From NCBI RefSeq assembly GCF_016924655.1, contig NZ_JAFFJU010000002.1:62001-126000 (forward strand): a DNA stretch of 64,000 bases, given 5' to 3'. This DNA is from Sphingomonas arenae (GTDB lineage Bacteria > Pseudomonadota > Alphaproteobacteria > Sphingomonadales > Sphingomonadaceae). This document shows, in pieces, positions 47,697 to 55,808 of this stretch. The position numbers were made by a program, and so were the translations under genes. Position 1 is the stretch's first letter. Each line of letters begins with the position of its first letter. The notes under the pieces were generated by a model, which was not told the DNA's origin, did no database searches, and saw only the letters and a list, made by a program, of their open reading frames with translations.

Positions 47697-49034
47697 TCAG
47701 AAGATATAGTCGCCGACGAGCGGTGCTGCCGAACCTCCGATGAAGATCTCGAAGTCCGCAATCCCGTCGCCGTTGGTGTCGACACTGACGATCGTGTCCG
47801 CGCCGATCGCAGTCGCGTGCACGTCATCGATCCCGATGTTGTAGGCCGACAAATCGATACGGTCGGTCCCCGGTTGATAGGTGAGGATCGTGTCGTGACC
47901 CGGATCACCCGAGAAGACGAACGTGTCTCGGCCGGCCAGGCCGACGAGGAGATCATCGCCGCCATTCCCTTCCAGGCGATCGTTTCCGTCCAGTCCGACC
48001 AGATGGTCGTCGCCTGAGCCTCCGATCAGCCAGTCGTTGCCCATTCCGCCGTTCTGAAACACGTTCACGGTTTCGCCGCTGTCGTCGTAGCGGTCGCTTT
48101 CCTGGGACCCGAACCGGGCTATCCCGTAGCCGTTGCCGCGAATGGCTCCGTCCGGAAGGTTGCGGATGTCGAAGGTGGCTCCATTGGTCCCGATGAAGGA
48201 GATGCCTTCGTCGTCGAAGCGGCTCACGGGTCCGACAAGATTGCCATCGGCGTCCTCCGCCTGCAACCGAACGGCGAGGCCGCCGTCCTCACCCGGGAGA
48301 AGCCCACTATCGTTGGCACTGCCATTGCCGATCTGCAGCGTCGAGAGCGTGAGGCGGATTTCGCCGCCACCGGTCAGCACCTGAACCGTGTCGTTCCCTC
48401 GACCAAGGTTTGTCGCATCGGACCCATCCAGGCCGATCCGGTAGAGCGCCGTCTCATTTCCGCTGCCTCCAATCAGCCTGTCGTCGCCCGGGCCGCCGAC
48501 CAGAATATTCTCGCCGCCTCTCCCGCGGATCACGTCGTTGCCAAACCCGCCGACCAGATAATCATTGCCAGAGCCGCCCGAGATGCGGTCGTTCCCGAAG
48601 CCACCCTGGACGTAATAGGCCTCTCTCGAGGCATGGAAGTTGTAGGTGTCGTCGGAGGTCGAGCCCAGCACTGCAACGTCGAACAGTCCGATCGAGAACC
48701 CCACATCGCGGACGTCGAACCGAACGTTGGGCGACTCTGTCCTAAACGTGATGCCCTCGTCATCGAAGCGGCTCACAGGTCCGATCAGACTGCCGGACGC
48801 GTCTTGCGCCTGCATCTGCACCGCCAGTCCACCGTCGTGCCATGGGAGGGTGTTGCTGTCGTACGGATCGCCGTTCCCCACCTCCAGGCGGGTGAAGGTC
48901 AGCCGGATGCTATCGACGATCTCATCCCGCGACTGGACGGTGACGAGGTCTTGCCCTGCGCCGAGATCCCTTTCGACTGGTCCGTCCCGCAGGATGTCGA
49001 ACCGGAGATGGTCGCGCATTGATTCCCTGAACAT
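47697..49034 (-). CDS. RTX-type calcium-binding protein with duplicated unknown module
   Basis: A 445-residue acidic protein without a Sec signal, probably exported by type I secretion. Two copies of an unrecognised module (about residues 30-135 and 215-318) share the pattern VGNG/IGNG, then DGGLAV, QA-DA-G, and GPVSRFDDEGI. Each is followed by an RTX block of GGxGND nonapeptides (about 143-193 and 329-370). The C-terminus ends in a hydrophobic pattern (VGDYIF). ATG 49034 is preceded by AAGGGGA. No enzymatic motif is seen. A divergent winged-helix/TPR regulator lies 222 bases away and may control it. Confidence 0.8.
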   Translation of the reverse strand: MFRESMRDHLRFDILRDGPVERDLGAGQDLVTVQSRDEIVDSIRLTFTRLEVGNGDPYDSNTLPWHDGGLAVQMQAQDASGSLIGPVSRFDDEGITFRTESPNVRFDVRDVGFSIGLFDVAVLGSTSDDTYNFHASREAYYVQGGFGNDRISGGSGNDYLVGGFGNDVIRGRGGENILVGGPGDDRLIGGSGNETALYRIGLDGSDATNLGRGNDTVQVLTGGGEIRLTLSTLQIGNGSANDSGLLPGEDGGLAVRLQAEDADGNLVGPVSRFDDEGISFIGTNGATFDIRNLPDGAIRGNGYGIARFGSQESDRYDDSGETVNVFQNGGMGNDWLIGGSGDDHLVGLDGNDRLEGNGGDDLLVGLAGRDTFVFSGDPGHDTILTYQPGTDRIDLSAYNIGIDDVHATAIGADTIVSVDTNGDGIADFEIFIGGSAAPLVGDYIF

Positions 49035-49256
49035 TGGTCGTCCCCTTGCATGCAAGCCAGAGCCCGCAAGATCGTCCAGGAGCGCTGTCTGCGGCGATGA
49101 CGAATGGCTGATGGAAAGCCGGCGATAATCTGACGGAAGGCACGCGAAGGTCTGTATCTCCGGTCATCGCTGCACGGTTGACCTCGCCCCCAAACCCCAC
49201 AATCATCGTCATCAAAGTCCGATGAACTGCCAGGCGCATCTGCAGGAGCGTGTCCG

Positions 49257-50810
49257 GTGCTGAAGTTGAGGGACTTGGCCAAGCGCTCTGATTTTCGGGT
49301 CGGAGCTTTGCAGATCAGCCCCTCGCGACGTTGCGTCGAAGGGCCCGCCGGCTCGACTCACCTCGAACCGCTCACGATGAACGTCTTCCTGACGCTGCTG
49401 GATGCTGACGGGGCGGTCGTTACCCGCGACGAGTTGTTCGAGCATTGCTGGGGCGGCGCAATCGTGGGGGATGACAGCCTCAACCGGGCGATTGCAAAGG
49501 TAAGGCGCATCGCCGCTGACACAGCTCCCGGCTTGTTCGAGATCGAGACCATTCCGCGGACCGGCTACCGGCTCACAGGCGAAATCGTGAGGCAATGGGA
49601 ACAGCCTTCGACGGATGAGCCGCTCTCGTCGGAAGGGACGGGCCGGGTCACCCGCCGACGAGCGGTTGCAGGCCTTGCGGGCGGCGCGCTGGCAACGGCC
49701 ATCGGCGGTGGCGTCGGTCTGTGGTGGGTTGATACGGGCCGTTCGGATCGGCGTTTTCAGATGCTGCTGGACAAGGGACGCAGGGGACTGAGCGCCGGGA
49801 GCGACTACGACTCCGACGAAAGCCGTGCCGCCCTCGCGGAGGCCGTCCGCCTCCGGCCAGAACGGGCAGAGGGCTGGGGCCTGCTGGCGCTTGCGCTGCG
49901 CAATCACGTCATGGAGACGTCCGGCACGGTTCCACCGACCGCCATGCAGCAAGCGCACGAAGCATCGAACCGAGCGCTGGTACTGGACCCTGGTGAGCCG
50001 AATGCTCTGCTTGCAGCGGTCCTCCTCCAGGGCTCCGCACTCGACTGGTACACGCGTGACCAGCGCCTGCGCGAAATCATTGCACGCGATCCGCGCAGCG
50101 TGCTGGCCATCGCAGAACTCACAATGCTCACCCAGGCTGCTGGTCTCAATCGTGAATCGTGGCGCTGGAACGAGCGTGCTCTCGCGCTCGAACCGCAATC
50201 TTTTGAATTCCTGGCCAAGCGGGCGCTCAAGCACTGGATAGCGGGTCGTGTGCAGGCGGCCGACAAGGTTGTCGACGAAGCTCGCATATTGTGGCCGACC
50301 AACGCGTTCCTGTGGCTCGTTCGCGTGCTGATCTTAGCGACAACCGGGCGGGCCCAAGCGGCGCTTGCCCTGCTCGCAAGCGAACCAAGGTGGGTTCGTG
50401 AAGGGGTGATCGGATCCTTCTGGGAGCCATCTCTGCACGCACTTGCGCAGCCTTCTCCAGCGCGGGTGGACGCGGCGCGCGACGCCTGTCTTGCTGCAGC
50501 CAAGGCTGGAGCGAACGGAGCCGTGCAGGGGGTCATGCTCCTGTCAGCCCTCAAGCAGGTGGACGCCGCCTTCGCGACCGCGGACGGCTTCCTCCTTTGG
50601 CGGGGCGGCGTTGTCCGTCAGGGTCCCTCTACGGCCCAGCAGCTGGCTTATGACGCCCTGATGAGGGTCAACACCCAATGGCTGTTCACCCCGCCCTGCG
50701 CCATCATGCGACAGGATCCACGGTTTCTGCCGTTGTGCGAAGGTATCGGCCTCACGGAATATTGGCGCCGAAGGGGTGTGCAGCCCGATTACCTGCTGGA
50801 TCGCTCCTAG
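49257..50810 (+). CDS. Winged-helix (CadC/OmpR-type) regulator with membrane span and TPR-like domain
   Basis: A 517-residue protein. The N-terminal winged-helix DNA-binding domain (about 10-118) contains LLDADGAVVTRDELFEHCW, NRAIAKVRR and the wing IPRTGYRL. A single hydrophobic span follows near 142-163 (AVAGLAGGALATAIGGGVG), then about 350 residues of helical repeats resembling TPRs. This is the layout of membrane-bound one-component regulators of the CadC/ToxR type. The GTG start at 49257 has AGGAG eight bases upstream. The stop overlaps that of the convergent TonB receptor by a shared CTAG. Targets may be the divergent RTX gene or the receptor. Confidence 0.8.
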   Translation: MLKLRDLAKRSDFRVGALQISPSRRCVEGPAGSTHLEPLTMNVFLTLLDADGAVVTRDELFEHCWGGAIVGDDSLNRAIAKVRRIAADTAPGLFEIETIPRTGYRLTGEIVRQWEQPSTDEPLSSEGTGRVTRRRAVAGLAGGALATAIGGGVGLWWVDTGRSDRRFQMLLDKGRRGLSAGSDYDSDESRAALAEAVRLRPERAEGWGLLALALRNHVMETSGTVPPTAMQQAHEASNRALVLDPGEPNALLAAVLLQGSALDWYTRDQRLREIIARDPRSVLAIAELTMLTQAAGLNRESWRWNERALALEPQSFEFLAKRALKHWIAGRVQAADKVVDEARILWPTNAFLWLVRVLILATTGRAQAALALLASEPRWVREGVIGSFWEPSLHALAQPSPARVDAARDACLAAAKAGANGAVQGVMLLSALKQVDAAFATADGFLLWRGGVVRQGPSTAQQLAYDALMRVNTQWLFTPPCAIMRQDPRFLPLCEGIGLTEYWRRRGVQPDYLLDRS

Positions 50811-52834
50811 AAGCGTGACTCCAGCCCGACGCCCACCTCTCGCGGACCGCCCAGCTCGCCCTCGGTGTCCGAGCTCAGCTCCAGCAGATAGAGCTTGTCC
50901 AGCAGGTTGCGCGCATAGCCGAACACCGTGAATCGGCCCGCGTCATAAGCTGCGCGGACATCAATTCGGGCTGAGGCGGCGATGCGCAGATCGGGCTCGT
51001 TGGTGTCGTCGCTGAAATACGCGCTGTTGCTCTTTACGACGGCGCTGATGCTCAGCCGCTGGGTTGGGCGCCAGTCTAGCGCGGCGGAACCGGTGAACGC
51101 GGGAGCGCGCGCAAAGCTCTTACCCCCGAGGGGAAGCTCGAAACGACCGCGGTCCACGATCTTGGTCTTCAGCAGGCCGACGCCCCCGCTCAGGCGCAGG
51201 CGGTCCGTGGCGCTCCATTCGGCCGCTGCCTCCAAGCCATAGGCGCGCGCTTCCGGCACATTGAAGATTTCCGCCCATCCCGCACCGCGGCCGTCGGGCA
51301 AGCGGTAGGTTCGGGGTAGCGCCCGCTGGCCATCGCGGAATCGGTTGAAGAAGAGATTTGATGTGAGGTGAAGCGCGCCGCCCGCCAGGCTAGCGCGACC
51401 GAAGGCCTCGTAGGACCAAAGGTATTCCGCGCCGAACGTCTCCTGCGTTGCCGTGTCGAAGTTGAGGAAGGTTCCGCCGGGATTGTAGGCGCGCTGGATC
51501 AGGATGCCGGCAGTCACGTCCGGGGTCACCGCATAGGAGAGGGACACCTTGGGAAGCCAGGCCGAGAAGCTTTCGTCGAAGTCGATCGGCAGGCTCAACA
51601 AGGGTCCGGCGAGCAGGCCCCGCCGCTTTTGGCGGTCCCGTTGATAGCGCGCGCCTGCAGTGAGGGTGAGCGAGGGCACTGGCTTGAACTCCGCTTCACC
51701 GAACAAGCCGAAGCTGTGCTGTTGGTCGCGGAACTGGCCTGGCCCGACGATCGCGGACAAGTCGATGAATTGGCGAAGGCGCGTGTGGAGGTAGTTGAGC
51801 CCGCCAGTGATCCGGAAGGACGAACTTGGGTGCCAGCGCACGATCGGCTCCAGGGAGTAATCCCGCACCGTCGTGCTGGTTTCGCCGACACCGGGCGGAG
51901 CGAAGCGGCGCGCCTTGCTGCGACCGACGCTGAAGGTGGTCGTGGTGTTCAGGGCCTCGTTTACCGGCAGCTCCACCAGGCTCGTTGCGGCATTCGTGCG
52001 GACCCTGAAAATTCCGTAGAACGCGTCGGGGTCGCGGCGATCGCGAAAGGGGGCGACGGCTCCAACGACCTGCGGAGCAAAGGAGCCAGTGTGGGTCAGC
52101 GTTGTCAGGATACGCGCTCCCGGCAACTCCGACGGTTGCAGGAGCAGCTTGAACCGCAGCAGCTCGTAATCATCGTGGTTGGGGTCTGCGCCCCGTTGGT
52201 TGTCGCCGATCTTGCTTGCAGGTCTCCCGCGACGCAGATCGCCGGACAGGCGGAAGGAAAGCTGCTCCCCGCTGAGCGGCCCGGTCACGAAAGCCGAGGC
52301 CTGTCGAGCGTGAAGATTGCCCCCCAGCATCCGGGCTGACGCTGACCAGTCGTTCGTGGGATTCCGCGTTTCAACGAAGATCGCGCCAGCGATGGCGTTT
52401 CTGCCTTGAGTCGTGGTCTGCGCGCTTCGGTAGACTTCGACTTGGCGCACATCCCAAAGGGGAGCGCTGCCGAAGATGAACTCGTTGTAGCTGACGGCTC
52501 GACCGTCGACCTGCAAGGTCATGCGCGGCCGCGCGCCCCCGAGAAATGAGGGAAGGGCGTAGAGGACTCCCGTCGTGTCCTGTGCACGGATCGATGGTCC
52601 CTCGCTGCCGTTGCCGAGCTGGACGTTCGGAATGAGGTCGAACAGGTCGTCGAGCCGCTCAACGCCGCCCAGCTTCTCAATCGAACTGTTCGTGAAAACG
52701 GCGACGCTGCTGGGCGTGTCCCGCAGGCTCCGCGGCAGCCGCTCGCCCGTGACCACGATCTCCGCCGGGGGCTCGACCACCGGAGCGGAAGCCTGTGCCG
52801 CCACCAGAACCGCAATGGCAAGGTCTGCACCCAC
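50807..52834 (-). CDS. TonB-dependent receptor
   Basis: A 675-residue outer-membrane receptor. It has a short signal peptide (VGADLAIAVLVAAQASA), a TonB-box region EIVVTGERLP, a plug with DDLFDLIPNVQLGNGSEGPSIRAQDTTG in parts, and a beta-barrel ending in VGVGLESRF. The start is set at GTG 52834, because GGAGG lies eight bases upstream and the signal peptide begins there; the frame is open further to 53008 but without signal-like sequence. The ligand is unknown. It differs from the sugar receptor at 20346 in length and resembles the small siderophore/vitamin-type receptors. No obvious iron box was found upstream. Confidence 0.82.
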   Translation of the reverse strand: MGADLAIAVLVAAQASAPVVEPPAEIVVTGERLPRSLRDTPSSVAVFTNSSIEKLGGVERLDDLFDLIPNVQLGNGSEGPSIRAQDTTGVLYALPSFLGGARPRMTLQVDGRAVSYNEFIFGSAPLWDVRQVEVYRSAQTTTQGRNAIAGAIFVETRNPTNDWSASARMLGGNLHARQASAFVTGPLSGEQLSFRLSGDLRRGRPASKIGDNQRGADPNHDDYELLRFKLLLQPSELPGARILTTLTHTGSFAPQVVGAVAPFRDRRDPDAFYGIFRVRTNAATSLVELPVNEALNTTTTFSVGRSKARRFAPPGVGETSTTVRDYSLEPIVRWHPSSSFRITGGLNYLHTRLRQFIDLSAIVGPGQFRDQQHSFGLFGEAEFKPVPSLTLTAGARYQRDRQKRRGLLAGPLLSLPIDFDESFSAWLPKVSLSYAVTPDVTAGILIQRAYNPGGTFLNFDTATQETFGAEYLWSYEAFGRASLAGGALHLTSNLFFNRFRDGQRALPRTYRLPDGRGAGWAEIFNVPEARAYGLEAAAEWSATDRLRLSGGVGLLKTKIVDRGRFELPLGGKSFARAPAFTGSAALDWRPTQRLSISAVVKSNSAYFSDDTNEPDLRIAASARIDVRAAYDAGRFTVFGYARNLLDKLYLLELSSDTEGELGGPREVGVGLESRF

Positions 52835-53338
52835 CCCGTCGGCCTCCAAGATTGGGATTAGGCCCGACGATCCGGTGCTTGGCAATACCGTCTTGGCATC
52901 GCCGATGGAGAGCGAAGCAGTCGCTGACGCGGGTCGCCGAGTAGCGCCCAACCGTAAAGCCCACCAAGGACGTGCGGCGGCGTCGGCCGTGAACCTGTGC
53001 GCCAGCAAGAAGCCGGCAGAAGTGCGTCAAGTCTGGACGGATGAAGCGCGAAAGCAGTTGTCGGCAAGCCTAAGACCATCGCTGCAGGTCGCCGACCACG
53101 ACGGCGCTACGCTGGTCCGGTCAAAGGTACAGATCACTAGCCTGGATCGAGTGGAGCCCGTCGATGCGAATGACGAAGTGAAACGGCGGGCGACCCTGTT
53201 CTGAAGCGAGCAGTTACCGTGGTTCGGCCCGTGGGAAACGGCGCCGAGTACGGTTTCCGTTCTGCTGCGGTTCTCGTCAACACGGCCGACGAGAATGCAT
53301 TTGCTAGCAGTTCGTTGAACCGCTGTTTTCCGGGAAAG
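52835..53338. other. Intergenic stretch before the tRNA-Val island
   Basis: About 500 bases holding the TonB receptor promoter and then sequence without a recognised gene. A plus-strand frame ending at 53204 runs through it but has no start signal or family match. This is the ancestral flank of the integration site, so it would be joined to the tRNA gene in a strain lacking the island. Confidence 0.4.
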
Positions 53339-53389
53339 AAATGGTGGGCGTGGCAAGGATTGAACTTGCGACCCCTGCGATGTCAACAC
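53339..53389 (-). repeat. Distal attachment site: displaced 3' part of tRNA-Val (51-bp direct repeat)
   Basis: 51 bases identical to 55180-55230, covering the tRNA-Val 3' end, T arm, variable loop and the 3' side of the anticodon stem-loop up to the anticodon region. After position 53389 the similarity stops abruptly (TCACGTAG instead of AGTGCTC), so no full tRNA can form. This is the classical remnant left when an element integrates into the 3' end of a tRNA gene. Confidence 0.9.
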
Positions 53390-53764
53390 TCACGTAGAGG
53401 CTGTATGGAATACAAAACCATACGCGCTACTATCTTGGGTCACCCCTCTGTATCGCGCTGTATGGCAACAGAAAATACAGATTGCATGACGTTGCGCCCC
53501 GTTTTGCGCGCAGTATCCGTTCTCGTAATGTCCCGTCATAGCCCGCAATTTGTTACGCCCCGTTGGGCGCTACGTTTGTAGCGCGTGCGGAGGAACGAGT
53601 AGCTAGTGCGAGAAGGCAACCAGGCGATCATCATTATGTGTCTACTTAGGGGTGGGAGTCAGAAATACTCAGACCCCGATCTGCGTGTTATGGCTGCGGG
53701 GATGTTCGCTTCAGATACGCACTTTTCACTTGCGTGATGAGGAACGCATGCCAATCACAGTCGT
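53390..53764. other. Left end of island: CTGTAT arm-like repeats and hairpins, no gene
   Basis: Just inside the repeat are three CTGTAT copies (53401, 53448, 53458; two extended to CTGTATGG) and inverted copies CCATAC at 53418 and ATACAG at 53475. Such short repeats beside an attachment core resemble arm-type binding sites of a tyrosine integrase. Further in are a perfect 7-bp hairpin (53567-53573 with 53578-53584) and an 11-bp imperfect one (53649-53659 with 53667-53677). No convincing coding frame is present. Confidence 0.45.
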
Positions 53765-54481
53765 ATGATAGCTGACACGTTGGTGCCCGACGCAGTATGG
53801 GCAGAAGCTCCTGAAGATCCAGAAGAGGCGTTTCTTCATATCGCCTTAAGCGCCTATGAGCGTTTGAAGACATTGGAACGCGACGAAGCAGCCCGAGGTG
53901 AGCACCATTTTTCTGCTTGGAGGCGGCAGTATATACACGAGCTCTGCACTATCGCCGACCAATTCGGTATCGCGGGGCTGCCGAGCGTAAGCCAGGCCGA
54001 AAGTGCGAACGAGGGCAATTTCGATACTCTGCTCGCACGCGTGATCACACGTATCAGGGCTGCGAAGCGTTTAGATCTCCGTGCAGATACTGTGGTGCTT
54101 TCGATGCACACGAAAGCCGATATTCGGCAGCATCTGGAAGAGCTTCGTTCTAAGATTAACTCGTCTAACTTAAGTGACGATGTAAGGTCCGCGCTCCACA
54201 AAAAGGTCGATGCAGTCGAAGCCGAATTGGAGCATCAGCGGACGAGCTTACGTCCGCTATGGGTGCTCTCAGGAGCTCTAACAGCCGCCTGTGCTGCTGT
54301 AAGCGGCACCGCCGATTTGCCTGCTGCCATAAAGAACTTCAATGAAGTGCTTTCCATCGTCCACCACGAAAAAGCGACTGAGGAGCTAGCCAGTCGGCGC
54401 CTCCGAGAAGGACCTTTGATCTCTAACGAGCCGCGGTTGCAAATCACCGACCAAAGCGGAGGCTCAGAGGTCCAAGAATAG
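53765..54481 (+). CDS. Island protein A: helical protein of unknown function
   Basis: A 238-residue protein I do not recognise with confidence. It is strongly helical: an acidic N-terminus, a central helical region with RRQYIHEL (53-60), then a likely coiled coil 117-160 (KADIRQHLEELRSK, LHKKVDAVEAELEHQR). A weakly hydrophobic helix follows at 165-181, and the tail is charged. The spacing KADIRQHLEELRSKI...KKVDAVEAEL...R recalls short helical proteins often seen in defence or toxin cassettes, but that is impression only. The ATG at 53765 has no clear ribosome site. It is followed 10 bases later by gene B, and its stop lies within gene B's ribosome site (TAGGAG). Confidence 0.7.
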   Translation: MIADTLVPDAVWAEAPEDPEEAFLHIALSAYERLKTLERDEAARGEHHFSAWRRQYIHELCTIADQFGIAGLPSVSQAESANEGNFDTLLARVITRIRAAKRLDLRADTVVLSMHTKADIRQHLEELRSKINSSNLSDDVRSALHKKVDAVEAELEHQRTSLRPLWVLSGALTAACAAVSGTADLPAAIKNFNEVLSIVHHEKATEELASRRLREGPLISNEPRLQITDQSGGSEVQE

Positions 54482-54491
54482 GAGATCATGG

Positions 54492-55049
54492 ATGCCTGTG
54501 ACGGAGGCTAAGCTCCGCGAGATACTGCCAGTTAATGCTGCAATGATCGGTGGCGAGGCTGAGTTTGCAAGGCGCCGCTACGAGTACCTCATCGCGCGTA
54601 GGGACCAGCTGATAGATCGTATGCGCTTCGGAGCTTTGGCTCTCAACGGCGCCTCACTTGTAGCTCTTTTCGCTGCTTTAGGCGGCGAGAATAACGCGGC
54701 GACCTGGCTCGGATTCACTCAAGAGAACGCGCGTCACTCGGCAATCGCGTTCGCGGTCGGCGCCATCTTGGCGGGCGTCTCAGTCGTAATAGACTCGAAC
54801 CAATACAGATCAGAAGCTGGTGATGCGTTCGCAAGGCAAGCGGCCGCTTCCAGTCTCGCGGCAAGGCTGGAGGATCGGGCTACCGATCAATCGCTGCAAA
54901 CCCTTGAGCGTGAAACGTTGGAATTCCAGGCTACACCTCTCGTCGACTTTCAACATTCAATCTGGTCGATAATCCTTCTAAATTTCTCAGGTGGAGCCTG
55001 GCTAGCTGGGATCCTGATTCCACTCGCCGCAAGCCTGACCTGTCGCTAG
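54492..55049 (+). CDS. Island protein B: small membrane protein with three predicted spans
   Basis: A 185-residue protein without a recognised family. A charged amphipathic N-terminus (EFARRRYEYLIARRDQLIDR, 24-43) leads into spans at about 46-64, 82-100 and 156-181. A soluble loop of about 55 residues (101-155), rich in Ala, Glu and Arg, separates spans 2 and 3. This shape is reminiscent of small membrane effectors of phage-defence systems such as the SLATT type, but no motif proves it. AGGAG overlaps the stop of gene A, so A and B are translationally coupled and probably form one functional unit. AT-richer than the chromosome around it. Confidence 0.72.
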   Translation: MPVTEAKLREILPVNAAMIGGEAEFARRRYEYLIARRDQLIDRMRFGALALNGASLVALFAALGGENNAATWLGFTQENARHSAIAFAVGAILAGVSVVIDSNQYRSEAGDAFARQAAASSLAARLEDRATDQSLQTLERETLEFQATPLVDFQHSIWSIILLNFSGGAWLAGILIPLAASLTCR

Positions 55050-55179
55050 CAAGATGCTAGATCGAGCCTTCAAGAAGTCGTCAGACGTGAGAGGCTAAAT
55101 CGTAGCGCCCAGTTTTGCGCTCCCATCTGAATACATGAGTCTACGGGAGCGGCCGCTAAGCCTTTGGTTTTGCTGAGGA

Positions 55180-55230
55180 AAATGGTGGGCGTGGCAAGGA
55201 TTGAACTTGCGACCCCTGCGATGTCAACAC
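55180..55230 (-). repeat. Proximal attachment site inside tRNA-Val (51-bp direct repeat)
   Basis: The second copy of the 51-base repeat. Here it continues without a break into the 5' half of the tRNA, so the integration restored a complete tRNA gene. Identity with 53339-53389 ends exactly at 55230, in the anticodon stem on the 5' side of the anticodon. Confidence 0.9.
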
Positions 55231-55257
55231 AGTGCTCTACCACTGAGCTACACGCCC
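55183..55257 (-). tRNA. tRNA-Val (anticodon GAC)
   Basis: 75 bases on the minus strand forming a complete cloverleaf. The 7-bp acceptor stem is GGGCGTG with CACGCCC. The D arm is GCTC/GAGC with loop AGTGGTA. The anticodon stem is CTGTG/CGCAG with loop TTGACAT, and the T arm is GCAAG/CTTGC with TTCAATC. An encoded discriminator A plus CCA ends the gene. The anticodon GAC reads valine codons GUC/GUU. The 3' 48 bases are duplicated at 53342-53389, marking this gene as the integration target of the neighbouring island. Confidence 0.96.
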
Positions 55258-55329
55258 ACTGCGCGAAGCCTCTAGTCGGGCGTTTCGCGGCTTGCAACCA
55301 CCTTCGTGCGGCGATTGGCCCCAGCCCTG

Positions 55330-55707
55330 TCAGAGCCGCCCGTGCTGGTCCTCGCTCTGGAAGAGACGGTCCACCTCGGCGACCAGATCCTTCAGGTGGA
55401 ACGGCTTGGACAGCAGCTTGGCTTCCGGCGCCGTCCGCCCGCTCTGCAGGGCGACCGCCGCGAACCCGGTGATGAACATCACCTTGATCGCCGGGTCGAG
55501 CACGCCGGCCTTCTGTGCCAGCTCGATGCCGTCCATTTCCGGCATGACGATGTCGGTCAGCAGCAGGTCGAACGATTCCGACTCCAGCAACGGCATGGCC
55601 TCCGTGCCGCAGCCGACCGCCTTCACCTCATAGCCGACACGCTGCAGCGCCCGCGCGAGATACTCGCGCATGGACGCATCATCTTCGGCGAGGAGAATCT
55701 TGACCAT
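55330..55707 (-). CDS. cpdR: Single-domain response regulator CpdR
   Basis: A 125-residue receiver domain only. It has acidic pocket EDD (residues 8-10), phosphoacceptor Asp in LLLTDIVMP, the Thr of FITGFAAVAL and the conserved Lys in LSKPFH. The FITGFAAVAL and SKPFHLKDLVAEV stretches match CpdR, which in Caulobacter controls polar localisation of ClpXP and cell-cycle proteolysis by its phosphorylation through ChpT. The start at 55707 (MVKILLAEDD) is chosen over 55752 because the fold begins there. The head-to-head neighbour is N-formylglutamate amidohydrolase, an arrangement I recall from other sphingomonads. Confidence 0.9.
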   Translation of the reverse strand: MVKILLAEDDASMREYLARALQRVGYEVKAVGCGTEAMPLLESESFDLLLTDIVMPEMDGIELAQKAGVLDPAIKVMFITGFAAVALQSGRTAPEAKLLSKPFHLKDLVAEVDRLFQSEDQHGRL

Positions 55708-55808
55708 GACCGTCCATCTATGCGCCCAACTTTTAAGATTTTCCACCCGCAACCGTCAGTTGGGGCAACGGTTGATGGGGCGTCAGCATCGGCCTAAGCA
55801 GGACATCC

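Larger units (their letters stand above)
53339..55230. mobile_element. Miniature tRNA-Val genomic island without integrase (cis-mobilisable-like element)
   Basis: A segment with a repeat-to-repeat length of 1841 bases, bounded by a perfect 51-bp duplication of the tRNA-Val 3' end. Base composition drops inside it: for example 54121-54180 has 25 G+C of 60, against 45 of 60 at 58501-58560. Codon use changes with it. Its only plausible genes are a two-gene operon (53765-55049). No integrase, excisionase or transposase is present, so it must be a decayed island, or one moved in trans by a related tyrosine recombinase, as described for CIMEs and satellite islands. The boundaries are seen directly; the mobility mechanism is inferred. 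Confidence 0.85.

Noticed and set aside
53342-53389. A second tRNA-Val gene
   Set aside because: Only the 3' 48 bases are present. The 5' half with D arm and 5' acceptor strand is missing, so it is a displaced att copy and not a tRNA.
53219-53581. A 120-codon plus-strand frame spanning the distal att site
   Set aside because: It reads through the displaced tRNA sequence across an island boundary, has no motif, and its sequence on either side has different origins.
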